A DNA stretch of 64,000 nt, taken from assembly GCA_943846665.1 (NCBI GenBank), contig OX044358.1, positions 124,001 to 188,000 of the forward strand, in the 5' to 3' direction. Shown in pieces: positions 24,272 to 34,050 of this stretch. The stretch comes from Arcticimaribacter sp002477625 (lineage in GTDB: Bacteria; Bacteroidota; Bacteroidia; Flavobacteriales; Flavobacteriaceae). Position numbers and translations under genes: made by a program. Below the pieces are notes generated by a model, which ran no database searches, was not told where the DNA came from, and was given only the letters and a program-made list of their open reading frames with translations. Positions within the stretch are counted from its first letter, which is position 1; the number at the start of each line of letters is the position of its first letter.

Positions 24272-26131
24272 CTAGCGTTCCGATTCTGCTAAATCTAATT
24301 CTACTTTTAGATTATTAATGATAAATTTTTGTCGATCCGGCGTATTCTTCCCCATGTAAAACTGGAGTAATTCTTCTATGGTTGTCGATTTGTCTAACAT
24401 GATGGGATCTAAACGAATATCGTCTCCAATAAAGTGTTTAAACTCATCCGGAGAAATTTCTCCCAGGCCTTTGAATCGTGTAATTTCAGCTTTTCCTCTC
24501 AAGGTCTCAATGGCATCTAAACGTTCTTGTTCCGAATAACAATAAAAGGTTTGCTTTTTATCTCGAACACGATAGAGCGGTGTCTGAAGGATATACAAAT
24601 GCCCTTCTTTGATTAATTCTGGGAAGAACTGCAAGAAAAAAGTAATTAACAGCAAGCGAATGTGCATACCATCGACATCAGCATCGGTAGCTATTACGAT
24701 ATTATTATACCGCAAATCTGCCAAATTATCTTCTATGTTGAGTGCTGCTTGTAGTAAGTTAAATTCTTCATTCTCGTAGACAATTTTCTTCGTCATACCA
24801 AAAGTATTCAACGGCTTTCCTCGCAAACTAAAAACGGCTTGCGTATTCACATCCCTTGACTTGGTAATCGACCCACTTGCAGAATCACCTTCGGTAATAA
24901 ATACCGTGGAATCGAGTCTTCTATCTTTCTTAAGATCACCTAAATGCACGCGACAATCTCGTAATTTTTTATTGTGTAAATTCGATTTTTTAGCACGATC
25001 ACGCGCAAGTTTTCGGATACCCGATAACTCTTTGCGCTCTTTTTCAGCCTGCATTATTTTACGTTGAATCTTTTCTGCAGTATCTGGGTTTTTATGTAAA
25101 AAATTATCCAGTTGTGTTCCTAAAAAATCGTGTATATACGACCGAACTGTAGGCATTTTTTCGCCCATTTCGGTAGATCCCAATTTGGTTTTGGTTTGCG
25201 ATTCAAAAACAGGTTCCATAACCTTGATGCTTACTGCTGCAATTATGGATTTTCGAATATCAGAGGCATCGTAATTTTTACCGAAAAATTCCCGCACCGT
25301 CTTGACCACTGCTTCTCTAAACGCCAATAAGTGTGTTCCACCTTGGGTGGTGTTTTGGCCATTCACAAATGAATGGTATTCCTCGCTATACTGTGTTCTG
25401 CTGTGTGTGAGCGAGACTTCAATATCATTGCCGCGTAGATGAACGATGGGATAAAGTAAATCCGATTCATTGATGATGTCTTCCAATAAATCCTTTAACC
25501 CGTTTTCTGAAAAATACTTTTCCCCATTAAAGTCGATGGTCAATCCGGGATTGAGGTAGACATAATATTTAATCATTTTCACAATGTATTCATTGCGGTA
25601 ACGATAGTTTTTAAAGATGGTCGTATCGGGCGTAAAAGTTACTTTGGTTCCCTTTCTTTTGGAACTTTCAAGGGGAGCGGCATCTTCAATTAAATTTCCA
25701 GCTTCGAAAGTTGCAAACTTAGAAAGGTTATCCCGGTTCGACTCGACTCTAAAAGCAGACGACAAAGCGTTTACTGCTTTTGTCCCTACTCCATTAAGTC
25801 CAACAGATTTTTTAAAGGCTCGGGAATCGTATTTACCCCCTGTATTCATTTTAGAAACTACATCCACTACTTTGCTTAATGGAATTCCACGTCCGTAATC
25901 ACGAACACTCACTTCTTGATCTTTAATCAAGATTTCGATGGTCTTCCCTGCGCCCATTACAAATTCATCAATACAGTTATCGAGAACTTCTTTAAGCAGG
26001 ATATAAATCCCGTCGTCTGGAGAAGATCCATCACCTAATTTACCAATATACATACCCGGGCGCATGCGAATATGCTCTTTCCAGTCAAGTGATCGTATAT
26101 TGTCTTCGGTATATTGAGAGTTTTCTGCCAT
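24272..26131 (-). CDS. parE: DNA topoisomerase IV subunit B
   Basis: ATPase subunit of topoisomerase IV. The GHKL ATP-binding domain has EVLDNCIDEF, the glycine-rich VRDYGRGIPL, and VGLNGVGTKAVNAL. The TOPRIM domain starts with TEGDSASGS and has DADVDGMHIR, and the C-terminus has RFKGLGEI. The 619 aa are typical of Bacteroidota ParE. It is upstream of parC with a two-base gap, so the two subunits are made from one transcript. The 141 bases upstream hold a weak AT-rich hairpin (26241-26267) and no gene. Confidence 0.94.
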   Translation of the reverse strand: MAENSQYTEDNIRSLDWKEHIRMRPGMYIGKLGDGSSPDDGIYILLKEVLDNCIDEFVMGAGKTIEILIKDQEVSVRDYGRGIPLSKVVDVVSKMNTGGKYDSRAFKKSVGLNGVGTKAVNALSSAFRVESNRDNLSKFATFEAGNLIEDAAPLESSKRKGTKVTFTPDTTIFKNYRYRNEYIVKMIKYYVYLNPGLTIDFNGEKYFSENGLKDLLEDIINESDLLYPIVHLRGNDIEVSLTHSRTQYSEEYHSFVNGQNTTQGGTHLLAFREAVVKTVREFFGKNYDASDIRKSIIAAVSIKVMEPVFESQTKTKLGSTEMGEKMPTVRSYIHDFLGTQLDNFLHKNPDTAEKIQRKIMQAEKERKELSGIRKLARDRAKKSNLHNKKLRDCRVHLGDLKKDRRLDSTVFITEGDSASGSITKSRDVNTQAVFSLRGKPLNTFGMTKKIVYENEEFNLLQAALNIEDNLADLRYNNIVIATDADVDGMHIRLLLITFFLQFFPELIKEGHLYILQTPLYRVRDKKQTFYCYSEQERLDAIETLRGKAEITRFKGLGEISPDEFKHFIGDDIRLDPIMLDKSTTIEELLQFYMGKNTPDRQKFIINNLKVELDLAESER

Positions 26132-26272
26132 AGGAGATATCGGCTAATATAATAGTTCCATCGAAAAATTTGGAGCTAATTGCAGTAAAAAAAATTAACA
26201 AAAAAAGTTGAAAACTATTAAGTGGTTGTAGGATAATGGATTCAACAAAAAACAATATGTTTTTTGAATAAA

Positions 26273-27220
26273 TTATCTTTTTTCTAAATAGGAAAGAATA
26301 TTCGTTTCAATTCTCTTTTCAATCGTAGCCACATCAGCTTTTATAAATTTCTTACCCGTTATGTGTTCGTATAGTTCGATATAACGATCCGAAACCTCTT
26401 GGATGTAAGCATCACTCATTTCAGGAATTTGCTGCCCTTCAAGGCCCTGAAATCCATGCGCAATAAGCCACTGACGAACAAATTCTTTGGAGAGTTGTTT
26501 TTGTGTTTCCCGCTTTGCCTGACGTGCAGCATAACCTTCTTGATAAAAATAACGCGAGGAATCGGGTGTATGGATTTCATCTATCAACACAATAGTTCCG
26601 TCAGCAGTTTTACCGAATTCATATTTAGTGTCGACAAGAATTAATCCTTTATCTGCAGCTAACTGAGTTCCTCGTTCGAATAAAGCTCGGGTATAGTTTT
26701 CTAATACGATATAATCTGCTTCAGATACAATTCCTTGGCGAATAATCTCTTCTCTTGAAATATCCTCATCATGACCTTCTTCTGCCTTTGTAGCTGGAGT
26801 AATGATGGGCTCAGGGAAGGGATCGTTTTCAATCATTCCGTCTGACATAGCAACGCCACAAAGAATTCTTTTACCTAATTTATACTCCCGTGCGGCATGA
26901 CCCGAAAGGTAGCCTCGGATAACCATTTCAACTTTAAACGGCTCACAACGCTTGCCTATCGCTACCGAAGGATCTGGGGTAGCCTCCAACCAATTCGGAA
27001 CAATATCCTTGGTTGCATCCATCATATGGGTAGCAATTTGATTTAAAATTTGTCCTTTATAGGGGATTCCCTTAGGCATTACTACATCAAAAGCCGAAAG
27101 CTTGTCGGTAGCAATCATAACCAGTAAATCGTTTTCAAGACTAATGACTTCACGAACCTTCCCAATGTATTTGGATTGCTGGCCCGGAAGGGAAAAAGAC
27201 GATGCTAATAGTGTATTCAT
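26273..27220 (-). CDS. purC: Phosphoribosylaminoimidazole-succinocarboxamide synthase
   Basis: SAICAR synthase of de novo purine synthesis, joining CAIR and aspartate with ATP. The start YIGKVREVISL, then ATDKLSAFDVVMPKGIPYKG, and later PVEMVIRGYLSGH-like MVIRGYLSGHA and DTKYEFGK are all diagnostic. The 315 aa correspond to the longer purC form found in Bacteroidota and eukaryote-like relatives. It follows phoH by 9 bases on the same strand, so the two genes probably form an operon. Confidence 0.95.
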   Translation of the reverse strand: MNTLLASSFSLPGQQSKYIGKVREVISLENDLLVMIATDKLSAFDVVMPKGIPYKGQILNQIATHMMDATKDIVPNWLEATPDPSVAIGKRCEPFKVEMVIRGYLSGHAAREYKLGKRILCGVAMSDGMIENDPFPEPIITPATKAEEGHDEDISREEIIRQGIVSEADYIVLENYTRALFERGTQLAADKGLILVDTKYEFGKTADGTIVLIDEIHTPDSSRYFYQEGYAARQAKRETQKQLSKEFVRQWLIAHGFQGLEGQQIPEMSDAYIQEVSDRYIELYEHITGKKFIKADVATIEKRIETNILSYLEKR

Positions 27221-27229
27221 GTATTGGTA

Positions 27230-28183
27230 TTAATTTTGGTGCTCAATATTTCTGTAAGCTTCTATTACTTTTCGAACGAGTCGGTGACGGATTACATCCT
27301 TATCATCTAAATAAATCATGCCAATACCCTCGGTTTCTTTTAAAACAAGTAAGGCTTCTTTGAGTCCAGAAATTGTTCTTCGGGGTAAATCGATTTGCCC
27401 GGGGTCGCCTGTGATGATGAATTTGGCGTGCGTTCCCATTCTCGTCAAAAACATTTTCATTTGCGCATGGGTTGTATTTTGAGCCTCATCAAGAATAACA
27501 AAGGCATGATCGAGGGTTCTACCGCGCATAAAGGCTAATGGAGCTATTTGAATGGTGCCTTTTTCTAAATAGGAAGCCAAACGCTCTGCGGGAATCATAT
27601 CGCGAAGTGCGTCGTATAAAGGCTGCATATAGGGATCGAGCTTTTCCTTCATATCCCCCGGTAAAAAGCCAAGGTTCTCCCCTGCTTCTACTGCTGGACG
27701 TGTAAGAATGATCCGTTTTACTTGTTTTTCTTTTAGGGCTTGAACCGCTAGCGCAACAGATGTATAGGTTTTTCCAGTTCCAGCAGGGCCAACAGCAAAG
27801 AGCATATCGTTTTTTTTACTGAGTTGAACCAAACGTTGCTGATTGATTGTTTTGGCCTTGATGGTTCTTCCTCCGACTCCGTGAACAATAAAAGATTCCT
27901 TGTCGTCCATTGCTTCTATTGCATTCGAAGAGTCTGCTGTTAGAATACGTTCCAGAGTATCCTGATCGAGTTTATTGAAATTTGTGAAATGAGCAACAAG
28001 CATTTCAATACGCTTTTCAAATTCATCTAAAATTACCTCTTCACCGAAGGCTTTTATGGTATTCCCACGTGCTACTATTTTCAGCTTTGGAAAATAGGTT
28101 CGCAACAATTCAACATTGGTGTTTTGATCACCAAAGAACTCTCTCGGATTTACTTCAACTAACTCAATTTTTATCTCATTCAA
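27230..28183 (-). CDS. PhoH-like ATPase
   Basis: 317 aa. An N-terminal KH-like or linker region (1-110) is followed by the PhoH P-loop domain, with Walker A GPAGTGKTYTSVALAV, LTRPAVEAGENLGFLPGD, Walker B FVILDEAQNTT and ITGDPGQIDLP. The family is linked to RNA metabolism and phosphate starvation, but its cellular task is not settled. It is the first gene of an operon with purC. A divergent gene begins 101 bases away, so the gap 28184-28284 must hold both promoters. Confidence 0.9.
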   Translation of the reverse strand: MNEIKIELVEVNPREFFGDQNTNVELLRTYFPKLKIVARGNTIKAFGEEVILDEFEKRIEMLVAHFTNFNKLDQDTLERILTADSSNAIEAMDDKESFIVHGVGGRTIKAKTINQQRLVQLSKKNDMLFAVGPAGTGKTYTSVALAVQALKEKQVKRIILTRPAVEAGENLGFLPGDMKEKLDPYMQPLYDALRDMIPAERLASYLEKGTIQIAPLAFMRGRTLDHAFVILDEAQNTTHAQMKMFLTRMGTHAKFIITGDPGQIDLPRRTISGLKEALLVLKETEGIGMIYLDDKDVIRHRLVRKVIEAYRNIEHQN

Positions 28184-28222
28184 AAGCCACTGCGTTTTAA
28201 GGTTATTTTCTTTAAGGATTCG

Positions 28223-28230
28223 TAAGTTTG
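28223..28230 (+). promoter_or_regulatory. Candidate -7 element for the SAM hydrolase-gldFG operon
   Basis: TAAGTTTG matches TAnnTTTG and lies 55 bases before the ATG at 28285, in the divergent gap with phoH. The -33 region is not convincing. Confidence 0.4.
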
Positions 28231-28284
28231 TATTTCAAAATTACTGTTTTAGTTTAAATAACTTTTAAAATATATCGTTTCTTT

Positions 28285-29115
28285 ATGTCAATAGTAAGCC
28301 TGATTACCGATTTTGGATTAAAGGACTACTTTGTTGCGGCAATTAAAGCTGAATTACATCAAGAAATCAAGGATGCTCATATTGTCGATATCTCACACCA
28401 GGTGAGCCCTTTTAATCATACCGAAGCGGCTTACATCTTGACAAATGCATACAAAGCATTTCCGAAAGGAAGTATTCATATAGTGGGGGTCGATTCTGAA
28501 TTCAGCCCGGAGAATTCGCATATAGTCATGTTGTTCGACGGGCATTTTTTTATCGGAGCAAACAACGGGATTTTGTCCTTGATTAAAGACGATCGTGTTC
28601 CGGACAAGCTAGTAGAAATTAATATCCACAACAACATCACCTCTTCTTTTCCAGTTTTAGATGTTTTTGTAAAAGTTGCAGGGCATATTTCAAGAAAAGG
28701 CAGTTTAGATGTTATTGGGAAATCCATAACTGAGATTAAGGAGGTTACTGGAGTAAGACCCGTTATCAATCCAGCAGAGGATCAAATTCTTGGGAGTGTT
28801 ATCTATATTGATAACTTTGGGAATGTGGTAACCAACATTACTGAAAAATTATTTAATGAATATAGAAAAGGGCGTGCCTTTACAATTTTTGCAAAAAGTA
28901 TACAATTCAACTCCATTCATACTTCCTATACAGAGGCAATAAATTTTAATGTTCCTAAGGAAAACCGTGATGAAGATGGGAAAAAAATTGCATTATTCAA
29001 TGCTGCTGGACACCTGGAGCTTTCCATATACAAAAGTAATCCTCAAACTGTTGGGAGCGCGCAAAGCCTCTTTGGGCTTGAATTCAGAGATACTGTAACG
29101 ATTAAATTCAATTAA
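28285..29115 (+). CDS. SAM hydroxide adenosyltransferase (DUF62 family)
   Basis: 276 aa. It starts with SLITDFGLKDYFVAAIKAE and contains IGANNGILSL and YIDNFGNVVTNI, the signature segments of the SAM-dependent halogenase-like family. Non-halogenating members split S-adenosylmethionine with water into adenosine and methionine, and this is the expected activity since the gene sits in a housekeeping locus. It is followed one base after its stop by gldF, a conserved arrangement in flavobacteria whose meaning is unknown. Confidence 0.88.
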   Translation: MSIVSLITDFGLKDYFVAAIKAELHQEIKDAHIVDISHQVSPFNHTEAAYILTNAYKAFPKGSIHIVGVDSEFSPENSHIVMLFDGHFFIGANNGILSLIKDDRVPDKLVEINIHNNITSSFPVLDVFVKVAGHISRKGSLDVIGKSITEIKEVTGVRPVINPAEDQILGSVIYIDNFGNVVTNITEKLFNEYRKGRAFTIFAKSIQFNSIHTSYTEAINFNVPKENRDEDGKKIALFNAAGHLELSIYKSNPQTVGSAQSLFGLEFRDTVTIKFN

Positions 29116-29116
29116 T

Positions 29117-29848
29117 ATGCTGGCCATCGCCAAGAGAGAAATTCGATCCTTTTTTACAACCCCCTTGGGTTACAGTATACTGGCTGTGTTTTTTATCTTA
29201 AACGGTTTGCTCCTTTGGGTTTTTACAAATGCTTTCAATTTGATTGACTCTGGTTTTGCCGACCTTAATTTGTATTTCGAATTGATGCCTTGGTTGTTCT
29301 TATTTCTTATCCCAGCTATCGGGATGAAAGCTTTTTCAGAAGAAATTAAATCCGGAACAATCGCTTTACTTTTCACCAAACCCATTGCTGTTTGGGAATT
29401 GATCTTAGGGAAATTTTTGGGGATGTTGTTTCTAATCGGCTGCAGTCTTGTAGCAAGTTTTATATATGTATATGTCGTTTTAGAATTGAAACTTGAGTCT
29501 GATGTTTTTGATTGGGGCGCATTTTGGGGATCCTTCCTAGGGCTCTTTTTCTTAGCCGCTTTGTTTTCTAGTATCACCTTGTGCTGCTCTTGTTTCTCAA
29601 AAAATCAAGTGGTTGCATTTTTAGCCGCTGTCTTGCTTTGTTTTCTCCATTTCTATGGCTGGAGAGAAGCTTCACTTTACTTTTCTGACAATACGATTTA
29701 CAGCTTTTTAAATGCCGTTGGAATTAGCTCCCATTACAATCAAATGAGTAAAGGAATTATTGATAGTAAAGATTTAATTTATTTTCTAGGGCAACTTTTT
29801 CTTTTTCTTTTTTTCGCCGTTAATCAACTTCATAAATTAAAGCGATAA
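29117..29848 (+). CDS. gldF: Gliding motility ABC transporter permease GldF
   Basis: 243 aa, with about six hydrophobic segments of an ABC-2 type permease and the conserved N-terminal MLAIAKREIRSFFTTPLGY. Together with GldG and the separately encoded ATPase GldA it forms the ABC transporter needed for gliding in Flavobacterium johnsoniae, although some gliding species lack it. Its stop shares a base with the gldG start (TAATG at 29846-29850). gldA is not in the window. Confidence 0.93.
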   Translation: MLAIAKREIRSFFTTPLGYSILAVFFILNGLLLWVFTNAFNLIDSGFADLNLYFELMPWLFLFLIPAIGMKAFSEEIKSGTIALLFTKPIAVWELILGKFLGMLFLIGCSLVASFIYVYVVLELKLESDVFDWGAFWGSFLGLFFLAALFSSITLCCSCFSKNQVVAFLAAVLLCFLHFYGWREASLYFSDNTIYSFLNAVGISSHYNQMSKGIIDSKDLIYFLGQLFLFLFFAVNQLHKLKR

Positions 29849-31509
29849 TGAATCAATCTACCACCTATAGAATTCTTTTCGTTTGTACAGTTGTAGTGCT
29901 CGTTCAAATCCTTGCTTCGTTCTATACTGTGCGCTGGGATCTAACCAGTGACCATCGCTACTCTTTGTCCAATCCCAGTAAAGAATTTATAAAATCCATA
30001 GACCAGCCCATTCGAATTGATGTTTTTTTAAATGGAAAACTCCCACAAGAATACCAGCGTTTGCGTTCAGAAACTGAGGTAATATTGCAAAGTATAACCG
30101 CTCAAAACGATCGTTTTTACTATGAATTTATCGATCCCTTCAAAGGCTCCGACGATGTCGAGCAACTTCTTGAAGAAATGAATCAATACGGTCTTTTTCC
30201 TGAGCTTGTCGTAGAACGAGAAAATCAGGCTGTTGAGCAATCCTATGTTTTCCCTTGGATGTTATTGAATTATGGTGATCGAACCGTTCGTGTCTCCTTG
30301 CTTCAAAAGAATTTAGGCGATAGTCCCGAACAACGTATACTTCAATCCATACAGCAACTAGAATACGCAATCCTGGATGGCATTTATAAAATCCTTTTAG
30401 AAGAAAAAAAGAAAATTGCCGTACTGAGTTCCCACGAAACCTCAAAAGATATTTTAGTTACCAATTTCCTGCAAGATCTACTGCCCTATTATAATTTAGC
30501 GGCTTTTGACCTTGAAGCATTTCCGGAAACTCCTGAGAAAACATTAGAGAACCTAAATCGTTTTGATTTGCTACTGGTTTCGAATCCCAAAAAGGTATTT
30601 TCAAATACAGATAAATTCATTCTTGATCAATACACACAACAAGGTGGTAATAGTATGTATTTAATTGATCCTGTACATGTGCAAAAGGATAGCTTATATG
30701 CATTATCAGGAACAACGGTTAGTTATGGCAAAGCACTCGAATTGGATGATTTATTTTTTAAGTTTGGGGTTCGTTTGCGACAAGAACTTGTAAAAGACCT
30801 CTACAGTGCTCCAATAGTACTTGCACAAGGGCAACAGAATGCTTCGCAATATTTACCTTACCCATGGCCTTATAATCCGCTTGCAGCTCCTAATCAAGAT
30901 CACCCTATAGGTTCGGCTGTTGGTTCGGTACATTTTCAATTTGCAAGCCCCATCGATACGCTCAAGAATAAAGTGAAAAAAACAGTGTTGATTCAGTCTT
31001 CCTCCCTTTCCAAAATCGAAGGAATCCCCTCTCTTATTAACTTGTCTAGCGCAACAGAGCCGATCAAACCCTCGCTTTTCACAGACAGCAAGCAAACCCT
31101 AGGTGTTTTACTTGAAGGGCGTTTCAATTCGCTATACACCAATCGAATTCAGCCTTTTGAATGGAAGTCCAAAGAAATTCAGCCGGCGCGTATGGCTATT
31201 TTCTCGGATGGAAACCTACTTGAAAATCAAATCGATAAAGGGCAACCGTTAGAATTAGGCTATGATAAGTGGACCAATAATTTTTATAGTAATAAGCAGT
31301 TCTTAAAAAATACAATTCATTATCTTATTGAAGACAATAGGTTTCTTAGCCTCCGTGCTAAAGAAATTAAAATCGCATTATTGGATACTGCTAAAACAGA
31401 ATCAGAATTGATCTACTGGCGCTATTTTGGCTTATTTGCACCTTTATTAATCCTCCTTATTCTCGGACTAATTTTTAATGGCTACCGACTCAAAAGTTAT
31501 CGCCAATAA
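29848..31509 (+). CDS. gldG: Gliding motility ABC transporter component GldG
   Basis: 553 aa. One N-terminal membrane segment (about residues 8-27, ILFVCTVVVLVQILASFYTV) is followed by a large periplasmic region of the GldG/ABC-type uncharacterised family (RWDLTSDHRYSLS at the start; IRIDVFLNGKLPQEYQRLRSE), and a C-terminal membrane helix (YFGLFAPLLILLILGLIF) ends the chain. It is translationally coupled to gldF and partners GldF and GldA. It is 66 bases before dnaN, which has its own promoter candidate. Confidence 0.93.
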   Translation: MNQSTTYRILFVCTVVVLVQILASFYTVRWDLTSDHRYSLSNPSKEFIKSIDQPIRIDVFLNGKLPQEYQRLRSETEVILQSITAQNDRFYYEFIDPFKGSDDVEQLLEEMNQYGLFPELVVERENQAVEQSYVFPWMLLNYGDRTVRVSLLQKNLGDSPEQRILQSIQQLEYAILDGIYKILLEEKKKIAVLSSHETSKDILVTNFLQDLLPYYNLAAFDLEAFPETPEKTLENLNRFDLLLVSNPKKVFSNTDKFILDQYTQQGGNSMYLIDPVHVQKDSLYALSGTTVSYGKALELDDLFFKFGVRLRQELVKDLYSAPIVLAQGQQNASQYLPYPWPYNPLAAPNQDHPIGSAVGSVHFQFASPIDTLKNKVKKTVLIQSSSLSKIEGIPSLINLSSATEPIKPSLFTDSKQTLGVLLEGRFNSLYTNRIQPFEWKSKEIQPARMAIFSDGNLLENQIDKGQPLELGYDKWTNNFYSNKQFLKNTIHYLIEDNRFLSLRAKEIKIALLDTAKTESELIYWRYFGLFAPLLILLILGLIFNGYRLKSYRQ

Positions 31510-31548
31510 GTGTTGATAAGTTTCTTTCGCTTTTAAAAGCATTTAAAA

Positions 31549-31556
31549 TATCTTTG
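31549..31556 (+). promoter_or_regulatory. Candidate -7 element of dnaN
   Basis: TATCTTTG matches TAnnTTTG and lies 20 bases before the dnaN ATG. A CTTTC stretch about 23 bases upstream is a weak -33. Confidence 0.45.
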
Positions 31557-31575
31557 AATAAAACAGAGCCCATTT

Positions 31576-32694
31576 ATGAAATTCATTGTATCGAGTAATC
31601 AACTACTCAAACAACTGCAAACCCTTGGTGGAGTTATCAATAACTCAAACACCCTTCCCATACTAGATAACTTTTTGTTTGAGCTTCAAACAGATCGTCT
31701 AACACTTACGGCTTCTGACCTAGAGACCAGTATGTCATCTAGTATTTCGGTAGAGTCCGATACAAGCGGAACCATAGCACTACCTGCACGTTTGTTGTTG
31801 GATACACTAAAAACATTCCCAGAACAACCACTCACCTTCATGGTTTTGGAAAATAATACAGTTGAAATTAGCGCAAACAATGGGAAATATGCTTTGGCTT
31901 ATGTTCCAGGAGATGAATTTCCGAAAGCGGTCCATATTAAAGATCCCAGTAAAACAGTCCTGATGGCCGATATTTTAGCAACTGCGATCAATGCGACTTT
32001 ATTTGCATCTGGAAACGACGATTTAAGACCCGTAATGAGTGGTGTGTTTTTCCAGTTTTCAACGGAAGCACTAACCTTTGTCGCAACCGATGCACATAAA
32101 TTAGTGAAGTACACCCGAACGGATCTACAAGCCGATAGTACTGCCGAATTCATCATGCCAAAAAAAGCACTTCAAATTCTTAAGGGAATTTTACAAGGAA
32201 GTGAAGAGGATATTACTATTGAGTATAACGATACCAACGCACAATTTACATTTGGGAGCACCACCTTAAGTTGTCGTTTGATTGAAGGAAAATACCCTAA
32301 TTATGAAGCGGTAATTCCCAAGGAAAATCCGAATGTAATGACCATCGCACGAGAGCCTTTTTTAAACTCGCTGCGCCGTGTTAGTATTTTTTCCAATAAA
32401 ACAACACATCAAATTCGGTTAAAAATTGCGGGCGCAGAATTGAATATTTCTGCTGAAGACTTTGATTTTAGTAACAAAGCTGAAGAACGCTTAAACTGTC
32501 AATATCAAGGAGATGATTTACAAATCGGATTCAATTCAAGATTCATTATTGAAATGCTAAATAACCTTACGGTTGATGAAGTTTCTTTAGCTATGTCCTT
32601 GCCCAACAGAGCTGGGATCATTACTCCTATCGATGGAACTGATGAAGGAGAATTGATTACCATGTTGGTTATGCCGGTCATGTTGAACGACTAA
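31576..32694 (+). CDS. dnaN: DNA polymerase III beta subunit (sliding clamp)
   Basis: 372 aa in three similar clamp domains that dimerise into a ring around DNA and tether the polymerase. The start MKFIVSSNQLLKQLQTLGGVI, with NTLPILDNFLF, and the C-terminal VMPVMLND are family signatures. It is not next to dnaA or gyrB but between gldG and a terminator, as in other flavobacteria. A bidirectional terminator follows 20 bases after the stop. Confidence 0.96.
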   Translation: MKFIVSSNQLLKQLQTLGGVINNSNTLPILDNFLFELQTDRLTLTASDLETSMSSSISVESDTSGTIALPARLLLDTLKTFPEQPLTFMVLENNTVEISANNGKYALAYVPGDEFPKAVHIKDPSKTVLMADILATAINATLFASGNDDLRPVMSGVFFQFSTEALTFVATDAHKLVKYTRTDLQADSTAEFIMPKKALQILKGILQGSEEDITIEYNDTNAQFTFGSTTLSCRLIEGKYPNYEAVIPKENPNVMTIAREPFLNSLRRVSIFSNKTTHQIRLKIAGAELNISAEDFDFSNKAEERLNCQYQGDDLQIGFNSRFIIEMLNNLTVDEVSLAMSLPNRAGIITPIDGTDEGELITMLVMPVMLND

Positions 32695-32714
32695 GCTTTA
32701 CAGTCATAAAAACT

Positions 32715-32749
32715 AAAAAACGCCTAAAGTAGTACTTTAGGCGTTTTTT
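32715..32749. terminator. Bidirectional terminator between dnaN and the acyl transferase gene
   Basis: Perfect 16-bp inverted repeat (arms 32715-32730 and 32734-32749; core CGCCTAAAGT paired with ACTTTAGGCG) with a 3-base loop, A tract on one side and T tract on the other. It serves both convergent transcripts. Confidence 0.9.
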
Positions 32750-32775
32750 TATACTTAATGTTTTTGAATACTAAG

Positions 32776-34029
32776 CTATGATGCTACAATCCCAGATGAC
32801 ATGCGTTTGTAGATACCCGCCTCAAGGCGCTCCCGTATGGCAGTAAAGGCATCTAAGGTTAGGGATACATCTTCAAACGTATGAGTTGCAGTTGGAATTA
32901 AGCGGAGTAGGATGATTCCTCTGGGTATAACGGGGTAAACAACGATAGAACAAAATACACTGTGATTTTCTCTTAGATCTTTTACTAAAACCATGGCTTC
33001 TGGAATACTCCCTTTGAGGTATACGGGCGTTACACAGCTTTGCGTAGTTCCAATATCAAAACCTCGCTCTTTCAGTCCAAATTGTAATGCATTCACATTC
33101 TCCCAGAGCTTAGCTTTTAATTCGGGTCGTGTTCGCAATAAGTCCAAACGCTTTAGAGCCCCTACTACTAAGACCGATTGTAGGGATTTTGCAAACATTT
33201 GAGAACGCATATTGTACTTCATAAAATCAATAACACCTTTGTCAGCTGCAATGAATGCGCCAGTTGATGCCATCGATTTTGCAAAGGTTGCAAAATACAC
33301 ATCAATTGCATCTTGAATGCCCTGCTCCTCTCCTGCTCCTGCTCCAGTAGACCCCAGGGTACCAAAACCATGGGCATCGTCTACTAAAAAACGGAATTTA
33401 TATTTCGATTTAAGGGCTGCAATTTCTTTTAAACGACCTTGTTCACCACGCATTCCAAAAACACCCTCAGAGATCACCAAAATCCCACCTCCTGTTTTTT
33501 CTGCCATGATGGTAGCACGCTCTAAATTCTTCTCTAAGCTAACAATGTCATTGTGCTTGTAGGTATAGCGTTTTCCTGGATGCAAGCGAACTCCGTCAAT
33601 AATACATGCATGGGTATCAACATCATAAACAATGATGTCGTTTTTTGAAACAAGAGTATCAATGGTTGATAAGATACCTTGGTATCCAAAATTAAGCACG
33701 TAAGCAGCTTCTTTATTGACAAAGGCTGCGAGTTCCTCTTCTAATTGCTCATGCAAGTCGGTATGTCCCGACATCATTCTGGCACCCATTGGATGAGCAG
33801 AACCGAATTGTTTTGCGGCATTAGTATCGGCTTCTCTAACTTCAGGGTGATTTGCTAAGCCCAGATAATCGTTAACACTCCACGTAATCACTTCTTTTCC
33901 TTGGAATTTCATTCTATTGGAAATTGGTCCTTCCAATTTTGGGAAAACAAAATAGCCTTCTGCTACAGATGCCCACTTGCCAAGGGGACCTTTATCATCT
34001 AATATTCTATCGAATAAATCGTTTGTCAT
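32776..34029 (-). CDS. Alpha-oxoamine synthase, probable cysteate fatty-acyltransferase (sulfonolipid) or serine palmitoyltransferase
   Basis: 417-aa PLP enzyme of the alpha-oxoamine synthase group (KBL, AONS, SPT). The conserved NDYLGLANHPEV is at residues 53-64, DDAHGFGTLG at 217-226, and the Schiff-base lysine is K251 in FATFAKSMASTG. Members condense an acyl-thioester with an amino acid, losing CO2. In gliding Bacteroidota a member using cysteate starts capnine (sulfonolipid) synthesis, and another using serine makes sphingolipids. The gene 21 bases upstream is a cysteine synthase-like enzyme that could supply cysteate, which favours the capnine reading. The choice of substrate is inference. 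Confidence 0.82.
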   Translation of the reverse strand: MTNDLFDRILDDKGPLGKWASVAEGYFVFPKLEGPISNRMKFQGKEVITWSVNDYLGLANHPEVREADTNAAKQFGSAHPMGARMMSGHTDLHEQLEEELAAFVNKEAAYVLNFGYQGILSTIDTLVSKNDIIVYDVDTHACIIDGVRLHPGKRYTYKHNDIVSLEKNLERATIMAEKTGGGILVISEGVFGMRGEQGRLKEIAALKSKYKFRFLVDDAHGFGTLGSTGAGAGEEQGIQDAIDVYFATFAKSMASTGAFIAADKGVIDFMKYNMRSQMFAKSLQSVLVVGALKRLDLLRTRPELKAKLWENVNALQFGLKERGFDIGTTQSCVTPVYLKGSIPEAMVLVKDLRENHSVFCSIVVYPVIPRGIILLRLIPTATHTFEDVSLTLDAFTAIRERLEAGIYKRMSSGIVAS

Positions 34030-34050
34030 TATGCTTTTTTATAGAGGTAG

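Noticed and set aside
26241..26267. Hairpin downstream of purC as a terminator.
   Set aside because: Stem is almost entirely A/T with a bulge and little stability; possible but not supported enough to list.
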